28,136 nt of DNA from NCBI GenBank assembly GCA_002449585.1, contig DJXD01000017.1:1-28136 (forward strand), read 5' to 3'. The notes beneath the pieces are model-generated. The model had not been told where the DNA came from. It saw nothing but the letters and a program-made list of their open reading frames with translations, and did no database searches. The translations under genes were made by a program, and so were the position numbers. Every line of letters begins with the position of its first letter. The stretch's first letter is position 1. Positions 7,510 to 15,372 of the stretch are shown here, piece after piece. This stretch comes from Ruminococcus sp. UBA7013. Its GTDB lineage: Bacteria; Bacillota; Clostridia; Oscillospirales; Ruminococcaceae.

Positions 7510-8231
7510 CACTGGAATATTTGTTTCTGACTTTTATGGTGTACAGTTTTGCAGGCTGGCTGTTTGAAACAACGCTTTGTTCTTTATGGGAAAGCGGACA
7601 TTTCCTGAACAGAGGTTCTTTGTTAGGCCCTTACTGTCCTGTATATGGGGGCGGTGCAGTATTTGGCGTACTTCTAGGCATGTATATCCAGAACCCTGCA
7701 AAGCTATTTTTATTCTCTGCCATTCTCTGTATCATGGTGGAATATACCGCCGCATGTGTGCTGGAAAATATTTTTAATATGAAATTATGGGATTATACAG
7801 GCATGGCCTTTCAGTTTCAGGGGCGTGTTTGCCTGCTGGGTTTTCTGTTCTTCGGAACAGCCTGCACCACAATCAGCAAATTCATTCAGCCGCTTTTGAT
7901 GGATCAATTTAAAAGCGTAAGTCCGAATTTTCTGCATTTTATTTCATGCAGTCTGGCGATTTTGCTGGCATTGGATATTATTCTTTCTGCCATGGCATTC
8001 AAGAGAGTAAGCAAGCCGCTTTACAGATTTTACATTCGTTGGCATGCTTCTCTGAATCGTGAATTCAGAAGCCTGTCTTATGCGATCCAGAAAAAATGCC
8101 CGGAATGGCTTCTCGAAGATTTATCTGATATGCAAGAATCTATTCTTGATAAAAATCGCAGTTTATGCGCTAAACAGGAAAAACAAAAAGAAATGCTCAT
8201 GGAAAATTTCCAGCGTTTCAAAAAATCATAA
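7506..8231 (+). CDS. Multi-pass membrane protein, putative ABC-transporter type IV (CmpB-like)
   Basis: 241 residues. The N-terminal block (YSFAGWLFET, then NRGSLLGPYCPVYGGG) is characteristic of the PF06541-type family. About five hydrophobic segments span residues 5-165, and the last 70 residues are a charged helical cytoplasmic tail. ATG at 7506 is used because it overlaps the HD gene stop as ATGA; a GTG twelve bases earlier is possible. The family is named putative ABC transporter but has no proven function, and no ATPase gene lies beside it. The pairing with an HD protein suggests a shared role under the TetR-type regulator. Confidence 0.82.
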   Translation: MTLEYLFLTFMVYSFAGWLFETTLCSLWESGHFLNRGSLLGPYCPVYGGGAVFGVLLGMYIQNPAKLFLFSAILCIMVEYTAACVLENIFNMKLWDYTGMAFQFQGRVCLLGFLFFGTACTTISKFIQPLLMDQFKSVSPNFLHFISCSLAILLALDIILSAMAFKRVSKPLYRFYIRWHASLNREFRSLSYAIQKKCPEWLLEDLSDMQESILDKNRSLCAKQEKQKEMLMENFQRFKKS

Positions 8232-8239
8232 TTCTATCC

Positions 8240-8265
8240 GCCCGGAACTGATCCGGGCTTTTTTT
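8240..8265 (+). terminator. Intrinsic terminator of the HD/CmpB operon
   Basis: GCCCGGA (8240-8246) pairs with TCCGGGC (8252-8258) around a 5-base loop, followed by seven T. The T-run overlaps the 3' end of the converging GGDEF gene. Confidence 0.92.
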
Positions 8266-9676
8266 ATTTTCTTTTCTGATCTGGATATTTTTCATAAAAT
8301 GCTTTTTTATCTGCATACATGCGTTCATCAGCAAGGCGTATGGATTCCTGAATATGATCTGCCGTATCCAGACAATACCCCACAGCAAAACTGACACAAT
8401 CCGGTTTTGATGCAAGATCATGAAGCCTTTCTACTAGGCAAGACAATTCTGTTTCTGATAGATCAGGGATAATAATCATAAATTCATCTCCGCCAGCACG
8501 ATAGACTTCATAGCCGGCAAAACATCTTTGCAGTGTAACAGCGGCATTTTTCAAAAGCATGTCTCCGGCAAAATGGCCATCATGATCATTGACATATTTC
8601 AATCCATTGAGATCAGCAAAAACAATTCCAACATTGCGCACAGCAGCATTTTCACTGGAAATCAGCATATCTATATGATGATTCATAGCATTTCGATTAT
8701 AAACACCTGTGAGCAGATCTGTCATACTAAGCATTTCCATCTGATGGAATAATTGATAATTCGAAATTTCAGAAGCTAGAAAAAATGTTGTCAATTCCAA
8801 AGTTTCCCGTATTTTCATAGTATGATCCGTATTGAAATTAATCGCCCAGATATATCCCAAAGTTTCCCCTCTGGCTTTCAGGGGGAATAATACCAGACTT
8901 TTTGCACCGGCATCCGTCATAGATTTACACCAGGCAGGATTTCTTTGTTTTAATTCCTTCCAATCATGCGCATCATTGATAATCAGGCAGGTACTTCCTG
9001 CAAGGGTAGCAGGCCATGTGGCAACAATATCAAAAAAATCATCATTGACATATACTTTCATAGATTTCAAAGTTGTATTCTTACTAAGGGCTTCACATAA
9101 AACAGAGCATTTTCTCTGATTAAAATCCGTCAGGAAAATACAGCAATGATCTGCATCGCATATATCACGAATATCTTGAATAATTTCATCAATAGTTTCC
9201 TGAAAATTGCTTGCACCTTTTAGCTTGATGCAAGTTTTGAGAACAGTATTAGCTATTTCCGGAGAAATATTGACCATCATACTGGCATCTGCTTTTTTCG
9301 TAAACTGCTGTGTATAACTGCAATATCCGATATTTTTTTTATCAGATTTAACAGGGAGCATAATAAGATTAATCCAGAAATTATAATGATCCGGACTGAC
9401 ATAAGTATGAATTGTTTCACCAAGAATGGCGCAGCGATAGCAGAAATTTTCAAAATTCAGATCTTTGGGAATATAATATTCATAAGGCATATTGGGAATA
9501 AATTTTTTATTATAGACTTCTAACGAATCTACTTCTTTATAATATGCAGTGCCATCAAGATAAGCCCGGTTTCCTGTTACAATACGGATGTTTCCATAAG
9601 ATCCATCAGGAAATACTTCTACAGAAAGAATACAAGTCATTGGCAGAAAAAAATCTGCAAATTGCTGTAACTCCAT
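8264..9676 (-). CDS. GAF-GGDEF diguanylate cyclase
   Basis: 470 residues from ATG 9676, which has GGGAGG six bases upstream; an in-frame start 30 bases earlier lacks a site. Residues 1-130 form an unassigned, perhaps PAS-like, sensory region with a CYRC pair at 79-82. Residues about 150-310 look like a GAF domain. Residues 315-465 are GGDEF: DLLTGVYNRNAM, FADLNGLKYVND, and the active-site AGGDEF at 394-399. The product c-di-GMP is a second messenger. The allosteric RxxD inhibition site, expected nine residues before GGDEF, reads FAGY, so product inhibition by that route is unlikely. No membrane segments or HAMP, hence a soluble cytosolic sensor. Monocistronic. Confidence 0.9.
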   Translation of the reverse strand: MELQQFADFFLPMTCILSVEVFPDGSYGNIRIVTGNRAYLDGTAYYKEVDSLEVYNKKFIPNMPYEYYIPKDLNFENFCYRCAILGETIHTYVSPDHYNFWINLIMLPVKSDKKNIGYCSYTQQFTKKADASMMVNISPEIANTVLKTCIKLKGASNFQETIDEIIQDIRDICDADHCCIFLTDFNQRKCSVLCEALSKNTTLKSMKVYVNDDFFDIVATWPATLAGSTCLIINDAHDWKELKQRNPAWCKSMTDAGAKSLVLFPLKARGETLGYIWAINFNTDHTMKIRETLELTTFFLASEISNYQLFHQMEMLSMTDLLTGVYNRNAMNHHIDMLISSENAAVRNVGIVFADLNGLKYVNDHDGHFAGDMLLKNAAVTLQRCFAGYEVYRAGGDEFMIIIPDLSETELSCLVERLHDLASKPDCVSFAVGYCLDTADHIQESIRLADERMYADKKAFYEKYPDQKRK

Positions 9677-9720
9677 AAGCAACCTCCCTTTTACAGAAAA
9701 ATTCACAAAATGATATATTT

Positions 9721-9749
9721 ATTATAACATATTCTATCCGATTTGTCCA
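9721..9749 (-). promoter_or_regulatory. Sigma-A promoter for the GGDEF gene
   Basis: Minus strand: TGGACA (9749-9744), 17-bp spacer, TATAAT (9726-9721). Confidence 0.7.
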
Positions 9750-9764
9750 GCCAATGTAAAAAGA

Positions 9765-9809
9765 AAAAGAAAAATCCCCTGCCTATAGTTAAGACAGGGA
9801 ATTTTTTTT
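9765..9809 (-). terminator. Terminator downstream of the xylanase gene
   Basis: CCCTG (9777-9781) and CAGGG (9795-9799) form a stem that extends outward through A-T pairs with one mismatch. On the minus strand a run of T with scattered C follows. On plus, eight T follow, but no plus gene ends here. Confidence 0.65.
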
Positions 9810-12800
9810 AGGAGAATTTCCAAGAGTCAAAATTAAGATTTCCACTGAATACAAAATATAAATCTTTCGTTCCGCTGATGTTGTTTACAGCACATGTGAT
9901 TTCTGTCATATTTCCGCCAGCAGGAATTTCTGCATAGCCGATAACAGTTCCATTTGTGCCGCCTGCACAGATTTTAATCGCTGCTCCGCTTTGAGAAGAA
10001 GCCCTTACAGTCAATGTCTTAGCATTATTAGAGAAATTGACACCGCTTGTCTTGATCCAGCTTCCTTTTTGACCAGTTACATAAGTATCTCCCAGCCCAT
10101 TGACAGAAATATCATTTGACTGGCTAGACATCGTTTCAGCCTGATTTGTTACATACGGATTCACCGTTTTCAGCTGTGCGATGCCGGTCATTGTACCTGT
10201 TACAGAATTGATCTTATCACCATTCATAGTAATCTGATCTACCTGCGGACTTCTGTAATTTCCATCAATTCCCATTGCTTTTTCTACCGGACGAGAATGA
10301 TAAAACAAATATAATTTTCCATTCAGCTCTACAATAGAATGATGATTATTTCCTGTCATGCCAGGGAAGAAATTGCCCTGATTCTTGAACAGCTCACCAG
10401 CATAAGTATAAGGCCCTAAAGGATTATCTGCTATCATATACTCAATACCAGCATTAGAAAGACCATACTGATTTCCGCCGGTATTCCAGTTAGAACAGTA
10501 AGTATAATAATACTTGTTGCCAATTCTGTTAATACCAGAATCCTCAAAAACATAAGGCGCATTGATTGTAACAGGAGTACCATCAAGATGAATCATATCA
10601 GCACTAAGTTTCACCACTCTAGTCGTACCGGGCATAGCCTGTTTCCCTTCTGGAACACCGCCGCCGAAACAAAGATAACCAGTTCCATCCTGATCGACAA
10701 ATACAGCCGGATCAAATAACCAAAGAATATCACCACAATTAGGAACAGCTCTTGTCACCAGAGGCTCACCAAGCGGATCAGACCAAGGGCCTGTTGGGGA
10801 ATCCGCTGTCAGGACGCATACACCATTTCCGCCATTGCAGAAATACAGGAAAAATTTTTCTTTGCCATTTATCGTTTTATGTGCGGCACAGGGTGCCCAA
10901 GAATTATTTGCAAATTTAGCAACACCATCTGTTCCAGCTACCTGAATTGCTCCATGATCTGTCCAGTTGACCATATCATCAGAAGAAATGCAGTTAATTC
11001 TCTTGATCAGACCATAGCCATTTTCTTTGACTTGGCCATTGTTGTCACGTTCGATAATATCATCCGTCATATAGACATAAACACGGCCATTATATTCCAT
11101 GACACCCGGATCAGCACCGAAACGCTGCGTATAAAGCGGATTGTTTTCGCCTTCTTTTTTATAGCTTGCCGCAGGTGTCACAGATGCAAAGAGAGATTCC
11201 ATTTTAGCAATATCAACACTAACGGCAGGCTTTTCTGCTATTGTGAAATGCTGAATTCTTCCATGTAGATAATCATCAATCTGTTTGAGATCAGAAGCAT
11301 CCACAACACCATTTTGATCTACATCAGCAGCGGCTTCTGCGGATTTATCAGAAAAACCATTCATGATGCCTCTTTTGGCAAGAATCAGATCATAGATATT
11401 AATCACCTGATCGCCGCTGACATCACCTTTGTTTCTTTCCTGTTGCGGAAGTGTGCCCTCTCCTGCGCCAATAATGCTAGTGCCAGCTACTGCGCCAATT
11501 GCTTCATCAATATAGAAATTATTTGTAGATTCTGCTGTTTCGACATACAGAAGCATATCAGAAGCATCAGCAGGGATTTTATAATTTTTATTAGCTAACT
11601 GAACCCATTCGCCTTTGATTCCTGTGCCCTCAGCTACAGTAGCATACTGTGTTTTTCCGGAAGCATCTGTATATTGCAATTTCAGATAAAACTGATCTGT
11701 AGCATTTCCATCAAAATAAGTAACATTGACACTGAAACTATATTCATTGCCAGGGATAAAAGCATTTGGATTCAAGGGTTTTCCAGCCCCATTCCATGCC
11801 GAAGATCTATCTTTTATGAGAAGGGCTTCACTGCCAACATAAGCGGTTCTGCCACTGGTAAGAATTTCACAGCTACCCCTAGCAGTCCAATCACTGAGAT
11901 CTCCTTCAAAGCCAGCCTGAAAATACCAGCCATATTGATTAGGTTCAATAATTGTGCCCGTGCCTGTTGATGGATTGCTTCCATCGCCCCATTCTGAAGC
12001 AGAAAGCATAGAAAGCAAAGTGGTATAAGCAAGTTTTGGCTGATTATTTTTATCATAAAGAAGAGCGTCAGAGCCTTGTTTCAGCCAAGAATTTGCATCA
12101 TTAGGCCCCCAGATGCAGACCGCTGTGACACGTCCATCAGATTTGGGATTTTTATTCCAATCCATAGCGGCCTGGAAGATAGCCTTATATTTATCTGCCT
12201 GTTGTTGCGCAGTATATATCACATTTCCATTTGAATCAAGAAGGCTGATATCAAGCTCTGTAATCTGGACATCACAGCCGATAGAAAGATATTTCTGCAT
12301 TGCTTCTATATAAGAATCTGTTCCAGCAAATCCAGTAGCATTCGCTGGAATATGAGACTGCATGCCAACACCATCTAACAGGCCTTTTTGATACAGAGAT
12401 TTGCACATGTTATAAATGGCATCTCTTTTATGATCCCAGTATTCATTATAGTCATTATAATATAGATCACAGCCAGCAGGTGCATATTTCCTTGCATAAG
12501 TAAATGCTTTTTCAACAAAGCTATTATCACCGTAAACCTGAACCCATGCAGATTTACCGCCTTCTATATTATTGTCACCGGGTTCTCTTGAGCCACCATT
12601 ATTGGCAGTTCTTTGCTGATTATCAGAAATGCATTCATTGCAGACATCATAAGCATAAAGATTCAGATTCGGATACTGTGTTTTGATCGCACTGAACATG
12701 TTTTTAATATAGCTTTCCATACGGGCATCCATAGTAGCAGTATCCACCCATGAGCCATAATCATTGAAATCTGTTTTGAAGAACCAGCCAGGTGTTTGGC

Positions 12801-13635
12801 TATGCCATACGAAAGTATGCCCTCTCATGGCAATGCCATTCTGTGAGCAAAAATCCATGATCGCCGCCGCACTATTGAGGGAAACAGCGATATTTGTGCC
12901 ACTGCATTGAGATTTCACAAGAGTTGCATCCGGTTTCATTTCGTTTTCGCATTCAATGCTATTACAATCTTTCAGGATATTGGCAGTAATAGCGGAATTC
13001 TGCACCGTGCCGCCATTGAGAATATTGCCAACTCTGAAATAATTTGCAAATTCATCTTTCAAGCCTTTCTGATCAGATGCCGCTAGAACAGTAGTTCCGG
13101 ATTTTTCTGAAATGATACTAACATCATCAAAGATAAAATCATTGATAGTATCTGTTGTAATAGTCAGCCTATATTCATAAGTATTCAAAGGTGCAGTATA
13201 TTTTGCAGAAAGTTCTGTCCATTCGCCGGCTTTTGCCGTTACAGATGCCAGCTCTGTGATAGTTTCCTGTTCTGTATCCTGATCAATGCAGAGCAGAGAA
13301 AGATGAAATGTTTCTGCTGTTTCGCTGAATACTTTGACATGATACTGATATTCTGTACCACCAGAAAGATAAAATCCTTTTGCGGAACTTGCACCATCTT
13401 CCGGAGAACGTCTCCCAGAAACAGCCATGCCTCTAGATTGTTGATAGCCCATTCCATTTTCAGCTGTCAGCTGTACATTTTCTGCATTGCCATACCAGCC
13501 ACCATAATTGATTTCAAAGTCATTATGCACAGCTTCCTCTGCTGAGACAGGAGCAGTCAAAGAGGGCAGATATGCAATCATTCCTGCACTGCATAATAAT
13601 GCCGTAACCGCAGCGCAGATCTTTTTGATATTCAT
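9808..13635 (-). CDS. Cellulosomal xylanase/arabinofuranosidase-type enzyme: CBM22-GH10-CBM22-dockerin-GH43-CBM6
   Basis: 1275 residues with a signal peptide ending near residue 32 (APVSA). Domains in order: CBM22 about 36-178; GH10 about 190-548 with acid/base Glu334 (DVCNE) and nucleophile Glu460 (QITELD); a second CBM22-like module 565-715; type I dockerin 736-793 with two calcium loops (GDVSGDQVIN and ADVDQNGVVD); GH43 about 830-1150 with likely catalytic Asp842, Asp975 and Glu1031; CBM6-like module 1160-1275. GH10 cuts the xylan backbone, and GH43 commonly removes arabinose or xylose. The dockerin should attach the enzyme to a cohesin on a cell-surface complex, and the CBMs hold it on substrate. 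ATG 13635 is preferred over GTG 13644, since AAAGG lies too close to the GTG. Upstream -10-like boxes lack a good -35, consistent with regulated expression. Confidence 0.93.
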   Translation of the reverse strand: MNIKKICAAVTALLCSAGMIAYLPSLTAPVSAEEAVHNDFEINYGGWYGNAENVQLTAENGMGYQQSRGMAVSGRRSPEDGASSAKGFYLSGGTEYQYHVKVFSETAETFHLSLLCIDQDTEQETITELASVTAKAGEWTELSAKYTAPLNTYEYRLTITTDTINDFIFDDVSIISEKSGTTVLAASDQKGLKDEFANYFRVGNILNGGTVQNSAITANILKDCNSIECENEMKPDATLVKSQCSGTNIAVSLNSAAAIMDFCSQNGIAMRGHTFVWHSQTPGWFFKTDFNDYGSWVDTATMDARMESYIKNMFSAIKTQYPNLNLYAYDVCNECISDNQQRTANNGGSREPGDNNIEGGKSAWVQVYGDNSFVEKAFTYARKYAPAGCDLYYNDYNEYWDHKRDAIYNMCKSLYQKGLLDGVGMQSHIPANATGFAGTDSYIEAMQKYLSIGCDVQITELDISLLDSNGNVIYTAQQQADKYKAIFQAAMDWNKNPKSDGRVTAVCIWGPNDANSWLKQGSDALLYDKNNQPKLAYTTLLSMLSASEWGDGSNPSTGTGTIIEPNQYGWYFQAGFEGDLSDWTARGSCEILTSGRTAYVGSEALLIKDRSSAWNGAGKPLNPNAFIPGNEYSFSVNVTYFDGNATDQFYLKLQYTDASGKTQYATVAEGTGIKGEWVQLANKNYKIPADASDMLLYVETAESTNNFYIDEAIGAVAGTSIIGAGEGTLPQQERNKGDVSGDQVINIYDLILAKRGIMNGFSDKSAEAAADVDQNGVVDASDLKQIDDYLHGRIQHFTIAEKPAVSVDIAKMESLFASVTPAASYKKEGENNPLYTQRFGADPGVMEYNGRVYVYMTDDIIERDNNGQVKENGYGLIKRINCISSDDMVNWTDHGAIQVAGTDGVAKFANNSWAPCAAHKTINGKEKFFLYFCNGGNGVCVLTADSPTGPWSDPLGEPLVTRAVPNCGDILWLFDPAVFVDQDGTGYLCFGGGVPEGKQAMPGTTRVVKLSADMIHLDGTPVTINAPYVFEDSGINRIGNKYYYTYCSNWNTGGNQYGLSNAGIEYMIADNPLGPYTYAGELFKNQGNFFPGMTGNNHHSIVELNGKLYLFYHSRPVEKAMGIDGNYRSPQVDQITMNGDKINSVTGTMTGIAQLKTVNPYVTNQAETMSSQSNDISVNGLGDTYVTGQKGSWIKTSGVNFSNNAKTLTVRASSQSGAAIKICAGGTNGTVIGYAEIPAGGNMTEITCAVNNISGTKDLYFVFSGNLNFDSWKFS

Positions 13636-13774
13636 GGAAAGCACACCCTTTCATAAATTTCACAAATTTTGTTCATGAATTATTCACGGATTTTAGTAAT
13701 TATAGTATATCATCCATTTGCATGAAATTATATCACTTTTTTGATAAAAATAGTAATTTCTTTACATGAAAATA

Positions 13775-13803
13775 TTGCAATTTTTCAGAATCTGTGCTAT
13801 ACT
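13775..13803 (+). promoter_or_regulatory. Sigma-A promoter for the unknown 407-residue protein
   Basis: TTGCAA at 13775-13780, 17-bp spacer, TATACT at 13798-13803, about 30 bases before the ATG and just before AAGGAGG. Confidence 0.72.
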
Positions 13804-13833
13804 AAATTTATAAATCACAAAGGAGGAATCCAT

Positions 13834-15057
13834 ATGCAGGATGATTTTGAATATGAACTCTGGAAATATATTGATCAACAAATAGATCAAGATATTTCAT
13901 TAAAAGAAAAACTTAAAAAAAAGAATTGGACTTATCAGACAGCAAAAAAAGAAGTTTCTGAATTTAAGAAAAATTATGATATGCTTTTGCAACGCTGGCA
14001 TATCAATAAGGAAAATGTTGCAGTCCTTTGCTGTGATCTGATCAAAATGGTGAAAGCGTTTCCTGATCAGCCAGATTTACAGCATTTATATTTCTGCACT
14101 TTGACAGATGCCGGCCTGCTGAATCCTGTAGGAAATGACTTTTTTTCAGAACAGCAGGAGATTGAAAATTATATCATCCAGGATGAAAAAGTCCAGATTT
14201 TGAAAGCTTTTATGCAGAAACAGACGGAAAATATTCAAAAATTAAATCGTTTCAGAAAACATGTCAAGAAAAGAACGAGGGTAAAAAATATCAACTGTTT
14301 GACAGAAGTCAATGCATTAAATAACTTGACTATTGAGAATGAATTTTTATATCCTGCTTCCGGCAGTCAGATTTATAATGAAAATTTGCAGTCATTATTG
14401 ATTGATCTAAATAGTGATGATTTGTTGAAAACAATCAAGCCTTATCTGATTTTTGCAGTTTTAAGCCGGAAACATGGTATGATGATGGGAAGAGAACATT
14501 TTATTCCTAATTTGAAAACTGCCTTTCAGTATCAGGAATATCAGATATATAAAGATAATGGTAAAAATTTCAATAATTATTGTTCTTATCTGGAATTATA
14601 TCTGAATTTAATGCAATTTTATCAAGAAGATAATAATATTGATACAGAATTCTGTGATTTCTGTTTTGCTAATCTCAGTCCGCTCAATGAGTTTTATTTT
14701 CAGAATTGCTGTCAGGATTTTAAAATTCCCTTGGCATTATGGCAGAAAGTACGAGAGTTGAAATCTATTCATTTCCCGAAATTGTTTCCTTATGAAATTT
14801 ATCATAATTATAATATAAATACCTTTCAGGTACATCATGCGGAAATTTATGAAATATGGGAAAAAACTGTAAATCAGCAGACGGCTGATCAGCAATTAAA
14901 AACATTTTGTGAAGCACCTTCTATTGCAGAATGTATTTCTGCATTGCCATATGCTGAAAAATATCCCAAATTTGCAGAATTATTTATTTATCAAGTAATA
15001 GATTTTATTCTGGATAATCAGATGCTTGCTCTGGCCAAAGAAATGATTGCTATCTGA
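13834..15057 (+). CDS. Unrecognised 407-residue cytosolic protein
   Basis: I do not recognise this protein. It begins at ATG 13834 with AAGGAGG eight bases upstream. It has no signal peptide, membrane helix or obvious enzymatic motif, and the composition is rich in Lys, Asn, Gln, Glu, Phe and Tyr, with mostly helical character. A very basic patch (FRKHVKKRTRVK, about residues 160-171) could contact nucleic acid or membrane lipid. The gene is visibly more AT-rich than its neighbours, which might indicate transfer. It has a private promoter and a strong terminator and sits directly upstream of the dynamin-GTPase operon in the same direction. Whether it belongs to that system is unknown. Confidence 0.8.
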   Translation: MQDDFEYELWKYIDQQIDQDISLKEKLKKKNWTYQTAKKEVSEFKKNYDMLLQRWHINKENVAVLCCDLIKMVKAFPDQPDLQHLYFCTLTDAGLLNPVGNDFFSEQQEIENYIIQDEKVQILKAFMQKQTENIQKLNRFRKHVKKRTRVKNINCLTEVNALNNLTIENEFLYPASGSQIYNENLQSLLIDLNSDDLLKTIKPYLIFAVLSRKHGMMMGREHFIPNLKTAFQYQEYQIYKDNGKNFNNYCSYLELYLNLMQFYQEDNNIDTEFCDFCFANLSPLNEFYFQNCCQDFKIPLALWQKVRELKSIHFPKLFPYEIYHNYNINTFQVHHAEIYEIWEKTVNQQTADQQLKTFCEAPSIAECISALPYAEKYPKFAELFIYQVIDFILDNQMLALAKEMIAI

Positions 15058-15068
15058 TCTTGTTTGTC

Positions 15069-15130
15069 AAGCTAAAACAGTTCCGAAAAAAATAAAAAAA
15101 ATTTGGAACTGTTTTGGCTTTTCTTTTTTT
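15069..15130 (+). terminator. Long-stem intrinsic terminator
   Basis: A 16-base arm at 15069-15084 pairs with 15105-15120 with one mismatch (core AACAGTTCC/GGAACTGTT) around an A-rich 20-base loop, then TTCTTTTTTT. It isolates the preceding gene from the GTPase operon. Confidence 0.88.
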
Positions 15131-15315
15131 GTGATTTGTGCTATAATAATAATATATATGCTATTTTTCCCTTTTACTTCCAGATCTTAATACCCAAAAA
15201 TGAAAAAATATGTCCGGAAAGGTTGACATATGGAAAAAATTGTGTTATAATTATCTTGATCATCCAATGATTTTGGAATGATAATATTTATTGTCTAAGA
15301 AAGGAGAATGCTGCT
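15131..15315 (+). other. Regulatory leader region of the GTPase operon
   Basis: The 311 bases between the flanking larger genes hold the upstream terminator, an AT-rich stretch with a lone TATAAT-like box near 15141 lacking a good -35, the main promoter at 15223-15251, and a hairpin around the expected transcription start: ATCATCCAA (15259-15267) with TTGGAATGAT (15273-15282), one bulge. The hairpin could be an operator or an mRNA-stabilising 5' structure. An SD (AAAGGAG, ending 15306) then serves the leader ORF. I see no riboswitch I can name. Confidence 0.5.
15223..15251 (+). promoter_or_regulatory. Main sigma-A promoter of the GTPase operon
   Basis: Perfect TTGACA at 15223-15228, 17-bp spacer, perfect TATAAT at 15246-15251. 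No comparable promoter was noticed before the later plus-strand genes down to 23793. Confidence 0.85.
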
Positions 15316-15372
15316 TTGAATTCTTATACTTCTCAACAGGGAAATTTTTCTGAGCAGCAGATATTATTATGA
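15316..15372 (+). CDS. 18-residue leader ORF, TTG start, coupled to the GTPase gene
   Basis: AAAGGAG lies 9 bases before a TTG at 15316, which opens an 18-codon frame beginning (M)NSYTSQQGNF and ending with TGA at 15370-15372. This stop overlaps the GTPase ATG as ATGA (15369-15372). The GTPase start has no SD of its own (upstream bases read GCAGCAGATATTATT), and its frame has a stop at 15351. The short frame is therefore the likely route by which ribosomes reach the GTPase. The peptide resembles nothing I know. It may be regulatory only, or the TTG may not be used. Confidence 0.5.
   Translation: MNSYTSQQGNFSEQQILL

Noticed and set aside
10879..11970. Several plus-strand ORFs opposite the xylanase gene
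   Set aside because: All lack SD sites and sit opposite well-recognised glycoside hydrolase and dockerin domains.
15141..15146. Lone TATAAT box as a second operon promoter
   Set aside because: No acceptable -35 at 16-18 bp; AT-rich sequence gives such boxes by chance.
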